From Brevibacillus panacihumi W25 (GTDB taxonomy: Bacteria; Bacillota; Bacilli; Brevibacillales; Brevibacillaceae): a stretch of DNA of 64,000 nucleotides. The notes below the pieces were generated by a model, which did no database searches, was not told where the DNA came from, and was given only the letters and a program-made list of their open reading frames with translations. Made by a program: the position numbers and the translations under genes. Within the stretch, counting starts at the first letter, position 1. Each line of letters begins with the position of its first letter. The stretch lies in assembly GCF_000503775.1 (NCBI RefSeq), contig NZ_KI629785.1, positions 1,301,501-1,365,500 on the forward strand, in the 5' to 3' direction. Positions 42,212-51,413 of this stretch are shown here, one piece after another.

Positions 42212-42898
42212 ATGAACAACAGTCCGGATATGATCGAAGTCGCCAGCTTGATCGGCGAACCGTCCCGCATTGCCATTCTGCTCAGTCTGCTGGGAGGAAA
42301 ATCCCTGCCGGCAAGCGAGCTTGCCAGAGCCGCACGAATCACTCCGCAGACCGCCAGCGCCCATCTGTCCAAGCTGGTAGAAGGCGGTTTGCTCGTCCAT
42401 GAATCCTATGGCCGCCATCGGTACTATCGCTTGGCGCGTGCGGAAGTGGCCCAGGCGCTGGAAGCCCTGAGCGTCATCGCCAGGCCCAAGCCCATTCGCT
42501 CCCTGCGCGAATCAGATCAAGTAAAAGCGATGCGCTATGCCCGTACCTGCTACGATCATCTGGCAGGAGAGATCGGCGTCGCGTTGACAGACCGCATGCT
42601 CGAACTGAGGATGCTCGAGGAAAAAGGAAAGGACTTTTTGCTAACAGATGTAGGGAAAAACAAGCTTCTGGAGCTTGGCGTCGACATCGAGCCCGTGGCC
42701 AAAAGCCGCCGCAGCTTTGCCCGCCAATGCCTGGATTGGAGCGAGCGTCGGCATCATCTGGCAGGCAGTCTGGGAGCGGCCGTGACCAAGCGGCTTTTTG
42801 AACTGGGCTGGATCGAACGATTTCAGGACAATCGCGCGGTACGCGTCACCAAAACCGGGATCAAAGGCTTCGCTGACGAATTCGGCCTTCAGCTCTAA
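42212..42898 (+). CDS. ArsR-family winged-helix transcriptional regulator with C-terminal extension
   Basis: 228 residues from the ATG at 42212, 7 bases after GGAGGTG. N-terminal ArsR winged helix (IGEPSRIAILLSLLGGKSLPASELARAARITPQTASAHLSKLVEGGLLVHES, shown here in part by its first and last blocks) at about 10-75, then a 140-residue extension rich in Arg and Leu of the kind seen in a subgroup whose partners are exporters. No Cys metal site is obvious. It is convergent with, and overlaps by 38 bases, the EamA gene, which it may regulate. Confidence 0.85.
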   Translation: MNNSPDMIEVASLIGEPSRIAILLSLLGGKSLPASELARAARITPQTASAHLSKLVEGGLLVHESYGRHRYYRLARAEVAQALEALSVIARPKPIRSLRESDQVKAMRYARTCYDHLAGEIGVALTDRMLELRMLEEKGKDFLLTDVGKNKLLELGVDIEPVAKSRRSFARQCLDWSERRHHLAGSLGAAVTKRLFELGWIERFQDNRAVRVTKTGIKGFADEFGLQL

Positions 42899-43793
42899 CC
42901 TCTTCTTGCTCCATCGAAATGGGCAGCTTTTCGTCGTCGCGCCTTTTGGAAAATGTCCAATTCACCAGGAAAATGCCTGCAAAGATGAATACACCACCCA
43001 GGTACACATGCCATTGAATCTCTTCCCCCAGCAGGAGCCACCCGGAGAGGACGCCAAAAAACGGCGCGAGAAAAAGAAAGGCGCTGGTTCTGCCGGGGTC
43101 TCCTTTTTGCAAAAGGGTAAACCAAGTGGCGAATTGCACGATGGAGGCCATCACGGCAAGCCATAGCACGATCAGGATAGACGCCGGGGTAATGGTCATC
43201 TGCGGTGTCTCCAGGGTTACCCCCATGAGCAGGAGCAGCAATCCCCCAAACAGCATTTGATACGCCGTCATCACCCATAGATGGAAGGCGGCACCCCATT
43301 TTTTCACCAATATCGTGGCTGCTGACCAGGCGACAGCCGAACCGATGCCAAACCATGTTCCCGCTTCTACCTGCACCTGCGAGCCGAGTGTAATGACAAC
43401 TCCGATGATTCCGATCAAGACGCCCAGCCACTGTGCAAAGCGATATTTCATGCCGAGAAACACGGTCCCCCAGATCACGACCAGGAGCGGATTCATAAAG
43501 GTCAGGATGGAGGATTCGCCCGCTGTAATGGTCCGCAAGCTGAGAAAAATGCAGCCCATCACGCTGGCGGTCTGAAGAAAACCGATCAACAGCAGCTTGC
43601 CCCAATCCCGGACGGAGGACGGAAGCGGCTTTCTCCATACCCACAGCGCCATGAGAATGCCTGCGAGCGTAAAGCGAAATCCGACTAAAAGCAGCGGAGA
43701 AAAATACGTTAAACCCATTTTTCCCACAGCAAATGACGAGCCCATCAAGGACGTGGTGATGACGACAAGACTAGCGAACATGAGAGGATGCAT
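42861..43793 (-). CDS. EamA/DMT-family transporter
   Basis: 310-residue drug/metabolite transporter with two EamA repeats and about ten spans (SSFAVGKMGLTYFSPLLLVGFRF at the start; SAVAWSAATILVKKWG starting repeat two; FGVLSGWLLLGEEIQWHVYLGG near the end). Members export amino acids or other metabolites. The last 25 residues are charged (RRDDEKLPISMEQEE) and overlap the convergent ArsR gene. Substrate unknown. Confidence 0.88.
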   Translation of the reverse strand: MHPLMFASLVVITTSLMGSSFAVGKMGLTYFSPLLLVGFRFTLAGILMALWVWRKPLPSSVRDWGKLLLIGFLQTASVMGCIFLSLRTITAGESSILTFMNPLLVVIWGTVFLGMKYRFAQWLGVLIGIIGVVITLGSQVQVEAGTWFGIGSAVAWSAATILVKKWGAAFHLWVMTAYQMLFGGLLLLLMGVTLETPQMTITPASILIVLWLAVMASIVQFATWFTLLQKGDPGRTSAFLFLAPFFGVLSGWLLLGEEIQWHVYLGGVFIFAGIFLVNWTFSKRRDDEKLPISMEQEEVRAEGRIRQRSL

Positions 43794-43887
43794 GATTCCA
43801 CTCCCCGTTTCCTGGTTTTTCCACCATTACTCATGAGGTAAGTGTAATCGATGATGGTTACGATGGAGAACGAATCGTCGTTGTTCG

Positions 43888-44115
43888 AGCTGTAGAGGAG
43901 GAGAGGAAAAAGGGGAGAACGCTCAGGCGGGTTGGGATCTTCGCTGGGGGTCATCCCTGTACGCCTCCATTCCAAAGGCGGAACCGCGGCCAAAAGCAGC
44001 CCCTTCGAAGAAGTGATTCAGGGTTGGCCGCTGAGTGCGTGTTCCGCCTTTTCCATTGCGTCTTGGTCAAGATCCCAAATGCCTTCGCTTTTCTCCCCTT
44101 TTTCCTCGACCAGCT
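43888..44115 (+). repeat. Intact 228-bp inverted-repeat element (copy B)
   Basis: Starts AGCTG, ends CAGCT. Outer arms of about 45 bases (GAGGAAAAAGGGGAGAA, GGGATCTT / AAGATCCC, TTCTCCCCTTTTTCCTC) and an inner stem (GGCGGAACCGCGGCCAA / TTGGCCGC...GTTCCGCC) would fold the whole unit into one long hairpin. It has no credible gene. It lies 56 bases after the stop of the MFS gene at 44171. Confidence 0.88.
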
Positions 44116-44170
44116 TTTCAGGTTACCCTGCTTATTTATGTAGGCTTCTCAAGGTGTCTTCACAGTTCTC

Positions 44171-45568
44171 TTACGCCGACCCTCTCTCGACCAAGAGTTG
44201 CTTCTCCTTCCTTGCGAGACGCCCACCGTATAGAAAGATCCATACGCTGATCAGGCATACGACAGCACTCAAAGCAAAGCCACCGCTGTAATCGGTAAAT
44301 TGTCCGCCATCATCCGCTCCACCTAGCATACCGAGCCCCATCGCCGCACCGAATACCATGCCGACATTGCGGATCATCCCGACCATCCCGCTGATGCTGG
44401 CTGATTCATGGGCTGGCACATGCTTCATGATCAGGCTCAGGTTCGGTGAAGCCGTAAGTCCCATGCCTGCCCCAACCATTCCGATCATGATGGCAATCAG
44501 CACGAGGGAGCTTTGCTCATAGAACAGCGCGAACAGCAGCGTGCCCAATCCCATCAATCCCAAGCCGGCCAAGGTCAAACGTTTCGGACCATAGCGATCT
44601 GACAATCTTCCTGCCATCGGTCCGGACAAGGCCAGCACGAGCGGATAGGCAATCATGATATAGCCTGCCAGTGCAGTCGGCATTTTTTGAAAACCAGTCA
44701 AGTAAAAGGGCGTTACTGCCAATGTCGTATTAGCTGCTGCATAGGAGGCAAAGGTGACGGCCATCCCGCTCGCCACCATCGGACTTTTACAGGTTTGCAA
44801 CGGGAGAAACGGCTTTTGCTGCCGTCTCTCCCACAAGGTCAGCACCAGCAGACTGGCGACGCTTCCCGCCAGAACCAACGTGGTCGGTGCGGACAGCCAG
44901 CCGTATTTGTTGCCGTTGGACATGCCGTAAATCAGGGAACCGATCAAAAGCATGAACAGCATAATGCTGACAAGCGGAAACGGTTCTTTTGTTTTTACCC
45001 CAGCATCTTTTGGGATATACCGAAATGCCAGAACCGTACCCGCAATGGAGACGGGCACATGAATCAAAAACAGCCAGCGCCATCCCAGCCACTCCGCCAC
45101 CATCCCCCCAATGACCGGTCCCGACATGGCACCCAATGCCACTGCCGTACTGACCAGCCCCAGCGCTCTTCCCATTTTGTTTTTGGGAAAATGGACGGCG
45201 ATCAACGCGACATTGGTGGCTTGATACATCGCTGCACCGATGGCCTGTACCACGCGCAGCACGAGCAAAACAGCAAAGCTTGGGGATAGAGCCAAAAGGA
45301 TCGAGCTGATCAAAAAGAGCAGATACCCCAGGTTATGGATCAGGCGAAGTCCGACCCGATCCCCCAGCTTGCCCATCAGCGGCAGGAATGAAGCAATCAC
45401 CAGGAGATACCCCACCGTAATCCATTGAATGCTTCCCAGACTTACATGAAAAACGTTCATCAGCTCGGGCAAGGCTACATTCATGACCCCTGCCGTAAAA
45501 TGAGAGACGAAGATTCCCAGCAGCACCGCGATCAGCACCATGCGCTGTTGGCGCAAGTCGATCGACAT
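44171..45568 (-). CDS. MFS DHA2-type (14-span) multidrug efflux transporter
   Basis: 465-residue drug:H+ antiporter-2 family protein. Span 1 VLLGIFVSHFTAGVMNVALPELMNVF, GKLGDRVGLRLIHNLGYLLF (motif A) and VVQAIGAAMYQATNVALIAVHFPKNKMGRALGLVS (motif B/C region) are typical. It should expel hydrophobic toxic compounds. A palindrome overlapping the probable promoter suggests repression by a TetR- or MarR-type protein not present here. Confidence 0.88.
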   Translation of the reverse strand: MSIDLRQQRMVLIAVLLGIFVSHFTAGVMNVALPELMNVFHVSLGSIQWITVGYLLVIASFLPLMGKLGDRVGLRLIHNLGYLLFLISSILLALSPSFAVLLVLRVVQAIGAAMYQATNVALIAVHFPKNKMGRALGLVSTAVALGAMSGPVIGGMVAEWLGWRWLFLIHVPVSIAGTVLAFRYIPKDAGVKTKEPFPLVSIMLFMLLIGSLIYGMSNGNKYGWLSAPTTLVLAGSVASLLVLTLWERRQQKPFLPLQTCKSPMVASGMAVTFASYAAANTTLAVTPFYLTGFQKMPTALAGYIMIAYPLVLALSGPMAGRLSDRYGPKRLTLAGLGLMGLGTLLFALFYEQSSLVLIAIMIGMVGAGMGLTASPNLSLIMKHVPAHESASISGMVGMIRNVGMVFGAAMGLGMLGGADDGGQFTDYSGGFALSAVVCLISVWIFLYGGRLARKEKQLLVERGSA

Positions 45569-45624
45569 GTTCCCACCTCCTCTGCTTGACCGAACACGAG
45601 ATTATGCGTTTAGTTTGCTAGACT

Positions 45625-45640
45625 TTGACAGGGGTGTCAA
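45625..45640. promoter_or_regulatory. Candidate operator/promoter of the DHA2 exporter gene
   Basis: TTGACAGGGGTGTCAA, a perfect 6-4-6 palindrome. On the minus strand its TTGACA is a consensus -35 with CAAACT 17 bases on as a weak -10, so a bound repressor would block polymerase. Confidence 0.45.
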
Positions 45641-45670
45641 GAAAAGTAGGGGCAGGATGCGGACATACAG

Positions 45671-45702
45671 AAGAGGGTATCTGACGACGCGGATACCCTC
45701 CT
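45671..45702 (-). terminator. Hairpin after the peptidase gene of the peptide-transport operon
   Basis: Minus-strand GAGGGTATC, 10-base loop, GATACCCTC, followed by a T-poor TTCTGT. Plausible but weak intrinsic terminator of the dppD-dppF-peptidase transcript. Confidence 0.5.
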
Positions 45703-45724
45703 TGATTCGCGATTATCGAGATGA

Positions 45725-46618
45725 TCAGAATGCAGGCAAAACTCTTCGCTTCAGAAAACTGACGACAGCGGCCAGATATTTTTCATACTCGTCCTTGATC
45801 ACACTGTGGCTGCTGTTCTCAAAGATTACCAACTCACTGTTGGGAATGCGCTGTGCGATTTCTACCGACTCCTCCACGGGTGTGATCCAATCGTGGCGCG
45901 CCCCCATAATGAGAGTAGGGGCGGTGATGTTCGGCAGTTCATCCCGCAGGTCGAAGGTTTTCAAAAAGCCGCCGAAGCCTTGGTTTAAAGCATGGTACGA
46001 ACGATTGGAGCGCGCCCTGGCATCGAGCGTTCGCTGCTTTTCTTCTTCGCTCGGCTGTGCGTTATGCGTGACCGAGTACATCGGCGCCATGATTTCATAG
46101 AAGCGATTCAACTGCTCCTGGGACTCGAATTGACCCTCCCATAGTACGGCCGTGATTTCTTTCATCTCCGGTGTTCCCTTTTCCTCGACGATCTTTTTGG
46201 CCTTGTGGAGAAACTCGTAACTCGGCGAAGTCGTCAACAACAGCAGCCCTGCTACGTGATCGGGATAGCGCAAGGCGTACTCCTGCGCCACCATACCGCC
46301 GTAGGAATGCCCGTGCAGCACGACCTTTTCCAGCCCCAAATGCCTGCGCAGCGCATCAATGTCCGCTACATTGTTTTCCAGGGTATAGCTCTCCTGCGGT
46401 CCATGGTCCGAATGTCCGCTGCCGCGATTGTCGATGTAGACGAGCTGCATGTGCTCGGATAGCGGTGTCAGGCCCGGCTTGTAACCCGTGTGATCGCCGC
46501 CCGGACCTCCGTGCAGGATAAAGCAGACCGGCTTTTCCCGCAGGATCGGCCCGTCCGGCACCCACCCCATCCCCTCTACATCGAAAAAAATGCGTGTTCC
46601 ATTAATGTGTGCGTACAT
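45725..46618 (-). CDS. Proline iminopeptidase-like alpha/beta hydrolase
   Basis: 297-residue S33-type hydrolase. VCFILHGGPGGDHTGYKPG (oxyanion HGGPG block, about 31-49), YIDNRGSGHS, nucleophile elbow HGHSYGGMVAQEYALRYP near 103, Asp in APTLIMGARHDWITP and His in ENSSHSVI. Such enzymes remove N-terminal proline or other residues from short peptides. It lies 3 bases after the ABC ATPase gene, so it should process peptides brought in by this importer. Confidence 0.9.
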   Translation of the reverse strand: MYAHINGTRIFFDVEGMGWVPDGPILREKPVCFILHGGPGGDHTGYKPGLTPLSEHMQLVYIDNRGSGHSDHGPQESYTLENNVADIDALRRHLGLEKVVLHGHSYGGMVAQEYALRYPDHVAGLLLLTTSPSYEFLHKAKKIVEEKGTPEMKEITAVLWEGQFESQEQLNRFYEIMAPMYSVTHNAQPSEEEKQRTLDARARSNRSYHALNQGFGGFLKTFDLRDELPNITAPTLIMGARHDWITPVEESVEIAQRIPNSELVIFENSSHSVIKDEYEKYLAAVVSFLKRRVLPAF

Positions 46619-46621
46619 ATT

Positions 46622-47596
46622 CTATCTCTCCTTTTTCTCGTCGTAGAGATGGCAGCGAACCATCTGTCCTGCGATGAACGTCTCCTTGGGCACCTCTGTC
46701 TTGCAGATGTCCATGCAAGCGTGACAGCGCGGATGAAAGCGGCAGCCCGACGGCGGATTGGCCGGCGACGGCAAATCTCCCTGCAAGATGATCCGCTCCT
46801 TTTTCTCATCCGGGTCCGTTACGGGGATCGCGGAGATCAAGGCTCGGGTATACGGATGAAGCGGCGATTGAAACAGCTCTTCCTTGCGCCCCAGCTCGAC
46901 GATCTCGCCCAGATACATGACCGCCACCCGGTCTGAGATGTGCTCCACGACACCCAAATCGTGGGAAATGAAGATATAGGTCATGCCGAACTGCTCTTGC
47001 AGATCCTGCAGCAGATTCAGGATTTGCGACTGAATCGACACGTCCAGTGCGGACACAGGCTCGTCAGCCACAATGAGCTGTGGCCGAAGCATGATGGCCC
47101 GGGCAATGCCGATGCGCTGGCGCTGCCCGCCGGAGAACTGATGCGGATACCGATCCAGATGAGCCAAAGTCAGTCCGACAATCTGGATGGTCTCCTCGAT
47201 AATCTGCGTGCGCTTCTCCTTCGGGACCTTTTGGGCGATCAACGGCTCCTCCAGGATGCGGCGGATCGTCAGCTTGGGATTGAGCGTGGCAAAAGGGTCC
47301 TGAAAGACGATTTGCAGCTCACTGCGCATCGCCCGCATTTCCTTGCCCGACAATTTGGTCAGATCCTGACCGCGATACCGCACCTCTCCTGCCGTCGGTT
47401 CCAGCAGGCGCAACAGGCAGCGCCCGGTCGTAGATTTGCCGCAGCCGGACTCTCCGACAATGCTGAGCGTCTCTCCCTCATAGACGGTCAGATCAATTCC
47501 ATTTACCGCCTGAACGTAAGAAGGCGGCTGAAACCAGCCTTTTTTGCTGGCAAAATGCTTCTTCAGCCCTTTGACCTCCAGAATGGGTTGGCTCAT
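46622..47596 (-). CDS. Peptide ABC transporter ATP-binding protein (DppF/OppF-type)
   Basis: 324-residue ATPase. Walker [18 protein letters not shown] at about 49-65, Q-loop [12 protein letters not shown], signature [15 protein letters not shown], Walker [13 protein letters not shown], switch His in [11 protein letters not shown], and a C-terminal oligopeptide-type region with a Cys cluster ([14 protein letters not shown]) that holds an Fe-S cluster in relatives. Its ATG overlaps the stop of its partner ATPase. Confidence 0.92.
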   Translation of the reverse strand: MSQPILEVKGLKKHFASKKGWFQPPSYVQAVNGIDLTVYEGETLSIVGESGCGKSTTGRCLLRLLEPTAGEVRYRGQDLTKLSGKEMRAMRSELQIVFQDPFATLNPKLTIRRILEEPLIAQKVPKEKRTQIIEETIQIVGLTLAHLDRYPHQFSGGQRQRIGIARAIMLRPQLIVADEPVSALDVSIQSQILNLLQDLQEQFGMTYIFISHDLGVVEHISDRVAVMYLGEIVELGRKEELFQSPLHPYTRALISAIPVTDPDEKKERIILQGDLPSPANPPSGCRFHPRCHACMDICKTEVPKETFIAGQMVRCHLYDEKKER

Positions 47597-48597
47597 GTCC
47601 GCTCACTTCCTTCCGTACCGGCATCCGGAGCATGCAGCCAGCATCTGCACTCCGATCCGTCAGCCATCTTCAACAGGCTCGGGCTTTGCTGCTGACAGAT
47701 CGGCATGGCCTCGCTGCATCGGGGAGCAAATCGGCAGCCCTGTGGCCATTCACCAGGGGACGGGACATTGCCCGGAATGGCGTACAGCCTCTTCACGCCT
47801 GTTGCCCGATGCGGGACCGAGCGTATCAGTCCCATCGTGTAGGGATGCTTGGGTGCTCGCAACAAGGTGCGCACATCGGCGGATTCAATGACTTGACCGG
47901 CATACATCACAAGCACCCGGTCGCACATCTCGGCGACGACCCCCAGATCGTGGGTGATGAGCATGACGGACATCCCGGTGTTGTCACGCATCTCGCGGAT
48001 CAGTCCCAGCATCTGCGCCTGGATCGTCACATCCAAGGCCGTCGTCGGCTCATCCGCGATCAGAAGCTGGGGCTGGCAGGCCATCGCCATCGCGATCATG
48101 ACGCGCTGTCTCATTCCTCCTGACAGGCGGTGCGGATACTCCGCATAGATGTCTTTTGCCCGAGGGATTCCGACAAGGGTCAAAAGCTCTATCACCCGCT
48201 GCTTTCGCGCTTCCGGTCCGAGCGAGGTGTGCAGATGCAGGACCTCTCCGATCTGCCTGCCGATTGTGAGCACCGGATTGAGCGAGGTCATCGGCTCCTG
48301 AAAAATCATCGCCATCCGGTTTCCCCGCAGCTTGCGCATATCGGCTTCAGACAAATGCAACGTCTCCTGTCCTTCAAAGCGAACGCTTCCGCTGACTTTG
48401 CCGTTCTTGCCGAGCAGCCGCATAATCGACAGCGAGGTCACGCTTTTTCCACAGCCCGACTCTCCGACGATCCCCAAGGTCTCCCCCTTTTTCACTGTAA
48501 AATCGACGCCATCCACGACGGTTACCGCCCTGTTTTGACGATTGGAAAATTGTGTGGTCAGTCCATTTACTTCCAGAACAGACGGTCGGCCATTCAT
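47593..48597 (-). CDS. Peptide ABC transporter ATP-binding protein (DppD/OppD-type)
   Basis: 334 residues from the ATG at 48597 after AGGAGGTGCC. Walker [19 protein letters not shown], signature [14 protein letters not shown], Walker [13 protein letters not shown], and a C-terminal [15 protein letters not shown] Cys cluster. It pairs with DppF. It is separated from dppC by a divergent LysR gene, so it needs its own promoter in the 88-base gap at 48598-48685. Confidence 0.92.
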   Translation of the reverse strand: MNGRPSVLEVNGLTTQFSNRQNRAVTVVDGVDFTVKKGETLGIVGESGCGKSVTSLSIMRLLGKNGKVSGSVRFEGQETLHLSEADMRKLRGNRMAMIFQEPMTSLNPVLTIGRQIGEVLHLHTSLGPEARKQRVIELLTLVGIPRAKDIYAEYPHRLSGGMRQRVMIAMAMACQPQLLIADEPTTALDVTIQAQMLGLIREMRDNTGMSVMLITHDLGVVAEMCDRVLVMYAGQVIESADVRTLLRAPKHPYTMGLIRSVPHRATGVKRLYAIPGNVPSPGEWPQGCRFAPRCSEAMPICQQQSPSLLKMADGSECRCWLHAPDAGTEGSERT

Positions 48598-48685
48598 AGG
48601 GCACCTCCTAGACAAGCTAGCCTGCATGTTGTGATATACTGCTCATAATCCAAACATTCAAAACCTTCAGAAGGGGGCTTGCGAC

Positions 48686-49594
48686 ATGAATATGGATCAT
48701 ATTGAGGCGTTTCTGTACGCGTTTCAACTCGGGAGTTTCAACAAGGCGGCTGAGGCGCTGTATCTTACCCAACCTTCCGTGACTGCCAGAATCCAATCCT
48801 TGGAACGGGAACTGGGAGGCCCCCTTTTTCATCGCGACAACAAACACATCTCTTTGACGGAGCGCGGCAAACAATTCCTGCCGTACGCCCAGAAGATTCT
48901 CCATGCGTACCAGGAGATTTCCACTACATTGCGGGAACAGCCCCAATCCAGCAATAATTTGACGATCGGCTGCACCCTCTTGATGTCCACCCATATACTT
49001 CCGGAAATCCTGCCGCTCTATCGCGAAAAATACCCCGGTGTCAACATTCGCATCCTCGTGGGCTCCTCGGCTTTCGTGCTGGAAAAGGTGTTGAACAAAG
49101 ATGTCGATTTCGGACTGGCCAGGACGGTTTCCCACCCCTTGATCGACTCCTATCATCTGCACACCGACACCATGCGCCTCGTGGTGCCTGCCTCGCACCC
49201 GTTCTGTTCCATGCCGCCGCACAAGCTCACATGGGATCTGGTCGGACGTGAACCGCATATCGTGCTTGCACACGGGACACTGGAATGGCTCATGATCCAG
49301 CGCCACTATCATCGCAACGAAATCCTCCCGAACATCATCATGGAGGTCCCGAACTTCGAAGCTGCCAAAAAGATGGTGATGCGCGGTGTCGGAATCAGCT
49401 TTTTGCCGGAGCTTTGCGTTCTGGAGGAGCTTGCCAGCGGGCAGCTTGTTGAAATCTCCCCCAAGCCTATGGCGCAGCTTGCCCGCAAGAGCGATATTAT
49501 CTGCTTGCGCGAGTCCAAGCGGGATCTCGTCGAGTTTTTCATCCATGCGGTCAAAGGAATCGAACGGAAATGGGCAGCCGTCAAATCTCATTAA
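48686..49594 (+). CDS. LysR-family transcriptional regulator
   Basis: 302 residues. N-terminal winged helix (HIEAFLYAFQLGSFNKAAEALYLTQPSVTARIQSLERELG, blocks about 5-44) and a C-terminal inducer-binding domain (NNLTIGCTLLMSTHILPEILPLY onward). It reads opposite to the peptide transporter genes on both sides and shares 4 bases with the dppC 3' end. By LysR habit it should control the divergent dppD-dppF-peptidase unit, perhaps sensing an imported peptide or amino acid. Confidence 0.9.
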   Translation: MNMDHIEAFLYAFQLGSFNKAAEALYLTQPSVTARIQSLERELGGPLFHRDNKHISLTERGKQFLPYAQKILHAYQEISTTLREQPQSSNNLTIGCTLLMSTHILPEILPLYREKYPGVNIRILVGSSAFVLEKVLNKDVDFGLARTVSHPLIDSYHLHTDTMRLVVPASHPFCSMPPHKLTWDLVGREPHIVLAHGTLEWLMIQRHYHRNEILPNIIMEVPNFEAAKKMVMRGVGISFLPELCVLEELASGQLVEISPKPMAQLARKSDIICLRESKRDLVEFFIHAVKGIERKWAAVKSH

Positions 49595-50475
49595 TTGGAT
49601 TTTGGATCCAGAATGTCACGCAGGGCATCCCCGAGAATATTGACTGAAAAGACGACGATGCTGATCGACAGCCCCGGAAACGTAGCAAGCCACCAGGCAT
49701 CCGTAATATACTCCTTGCCCTCGCTGAGCATCGTTCCCCATTCGGGTGTCGGTGGCTGCGCTCCAAGTCCGATGAAGCTGAGCGCTGCCGTATCCAGAAT
49801 GGCGATGCCAATCTGCAAGGTGGTGTAGACCAGCAAGGTGCTCATGATGTTTGGCATGATCTGAAACAGCAGGATACGCGCTTGAGAGGTTCCCATCGCA
49901 CGGCTCGCCTCTACATATCCGGATGACTTGACGCCAAGCGTCGAGCCTCGCGTCAGCCGGGCGTACTTGGGAATCCCGGCGATCCCGACCGCAATCATGG
50001 CATTGGTCAGGCTGGGGCCAAGGATCGCCACGATCGCCATCGCCATGATGATATTGGGAATCGCCAGCAAAATATCCATGATCCGCATCAGGACCGAATC
50101 GACGACACCGCCGACGAAGGCGCTTGTCACACCGATAAAGGTCCCCGTAATAAAGGTGATCGAGACGGCCATCACCGCTACCATCAACGTGACGCGCGTG
50201 CCGTGCAGCAGCCTGGAAAATACGTCGCGGCCAATCGAATCTGTCCCCAGCAGATGCTCTGCCGACGGTTCAGCCAGCAATGCCTCGTAGTACGGCTTGG
50301 TCGGATCATGCGGCGCAAACCAGGGGCCCGCGATCCCGACTGCGATCACCAGCAGGAGGATCAACATGCTGTATCTCGATTTTGGATTGTTCCACAGCTT
50401 GCGCAAGAGTCCGTCTTCTCGGGCGTGGGGCTTTTGCTGCGGCGCAGAAAGTACTGCTGGATTCACTTGGCTCAC
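49591..50475 (-). CDS. Peptide ABC transporter permease (DppC/OppC-type)
   Basis: 294-residue permease with the N-terminal cytoplasmic tail and first span of the OppC_N type (SRYSMLILLLVIAVGIAGPWFAPHDPTKP), LGTDSIGRDVFSRLLHGTR, and the EAA loop EASRAMGTSQARILLFQIMPN. Its start overlaps the dppB stop by 4 bases. Works with DppB as the membrane channel. Confidence 0.92.
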   Translation of the reverse strand: MSQVNPAVLSAPQQKPHAREDGLLRKLWNNPKSRYSMLILLLVIAVGIAGPWFAPHDPTKPYYEALLAEPSAEHLLGTDSIGRDVFSRLLHGTRVTLMVAVMAVSITFITGTFIGVTSAFVGGVVDSVLMRIMDILLAIPNIIMAMAIVAILGPSLTNAMIAVGIAGIPKYARLTRGSTLGVKSSGYVEASRAMGTSQARILLFQIMPNIMSTLLVYTTLQIGIAILDTAALSFIGLGAQPPTPEWGTMLSEGKEYITDAWWLATFPGLSISIVVFSVNILGDALRDILDPKSN

Positions 50476-51413
50476 GATGTCCCCTCCTTCGTCTGCCCGA
50501 CTTCAATGCGCGGATCAATGAGGCTGTAGACGATATCGACCAGCATGTTGACCAAGACAAAGATGACGCCAATGAACAGGATGATCCCTTGTACGAGTGG
50601 AAAGTCGCGGGATGCAATCGAGCTGATCGCCAAGGACCCCAGCCCCGGCCAGTCGAAAACCCGCTCGATGATCACGGTGCCTCCCAATAGCGAGGCAATC
50701 TGCAATCCGATGATCGTGACGACCGGAATCATCGCATTGCGGAAAGCATGGACGAACAGCACGGCGCGCTCTCCCAAGCCTTTGGCCCGCGCAGTCCGGA
50801 TATAGTCAAAGGACAGGACCTCTACCATTCCCGCTCTGGTCAATCGGCTGATTACCGTCGAGGCCAGAACACCGAGTGTGACAGCAGGCAGGATCAGGTC
50901 GCGAAAGCCGGTCCCGCCTGCGATCGGAAGCCAGCCCAGCTTCACGGTAAACAGCATGATCAGCAGAATGCCCAGCCAAAAGCTCGGGACGGAAACACCC
51001 AAGGTCGCAATGCTCATGGCGGAGAAATCAATAAACGTATCCTTGAAGCGTGCGGCGAGCACCCCCATCGTTATCCCGATGCAGATCGCCAGAAACATGC
51101 CGCTCGCCGCCAGCTTTACGGTAGCGGGAAAACGCTCCAGGATCTCGGAGAGGACAGGACGTCCCGTCTTGAAGGACGTCCCCAAATCTCCTTGCAGCAC
51201 ACCAGCTATATACTGAAAATATTGCGTGACCAAGGGCTGGTTCAGCCCAAGCTGCTCTCGCAATGCATGGACCTGCTCGGCTGTTGCATTTTCGCCCAGC
51301 ATGATCCGGATGGGATCGCCGGGAATCAGATGGATCAGCGCAAAGGAAAAGATCGAGATCCCGAGCAGGACGATCAGTCCAGACGCAAGTCGTTGGAGAA
51401 TGTACTGTTTCAT
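50472..51413 (-). CDS. Peptide ABC transporter permease (DppB/OppB-type)
   Basis: 313 residues, six spans. LASGLIVLLGISIFSFALIHLIPGDPIRIMLGENATAEQ at the N terminus and the EAA loop YIRTARAKGLGERAVLFVHAFRNAMIPVVT are standard for this subunit (given here as blocks). The ATG overlaps the binding-protein stop by 4 bases, making an E-B-C coupled string. Confidence 0.92.
   Translation of the reverse strand: MKQYILQRLASGLIVLLGISIFSFALIHLIPGDPIRIMLGENATAEQVHALREQLGLNQPLVTQYFQYIAGVLQGDLGTSFKTGRPVLSEILERFPATVKLAASGMFLAICIGITMGVLAARFKDTFIDFSAMSIATLGVSVPSFWLGILLIMLFTVKLGWLPIAGGTGFRDLILPAVTLGVLASTVISRLTRAGMVEVLSFDYIRTARAKGLGERAVLFVHAFRNAMIPVVTIIGLQIASLLGGTVIIERVFDWPGLGSLAISSIASRDFPLVQGIILFIGVIFVLVNMLVDIVYSLIDPRIEVGQTKEGTS

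Noticed and set aside
44035-44250. Small plus-strand frame (also at 6007) encoding a Pro/Arg-rich peptide
   Set aside because: It lies in the right arm of the 228-bp element, has no ribosome binding site, and recurs only because the element is repeated.
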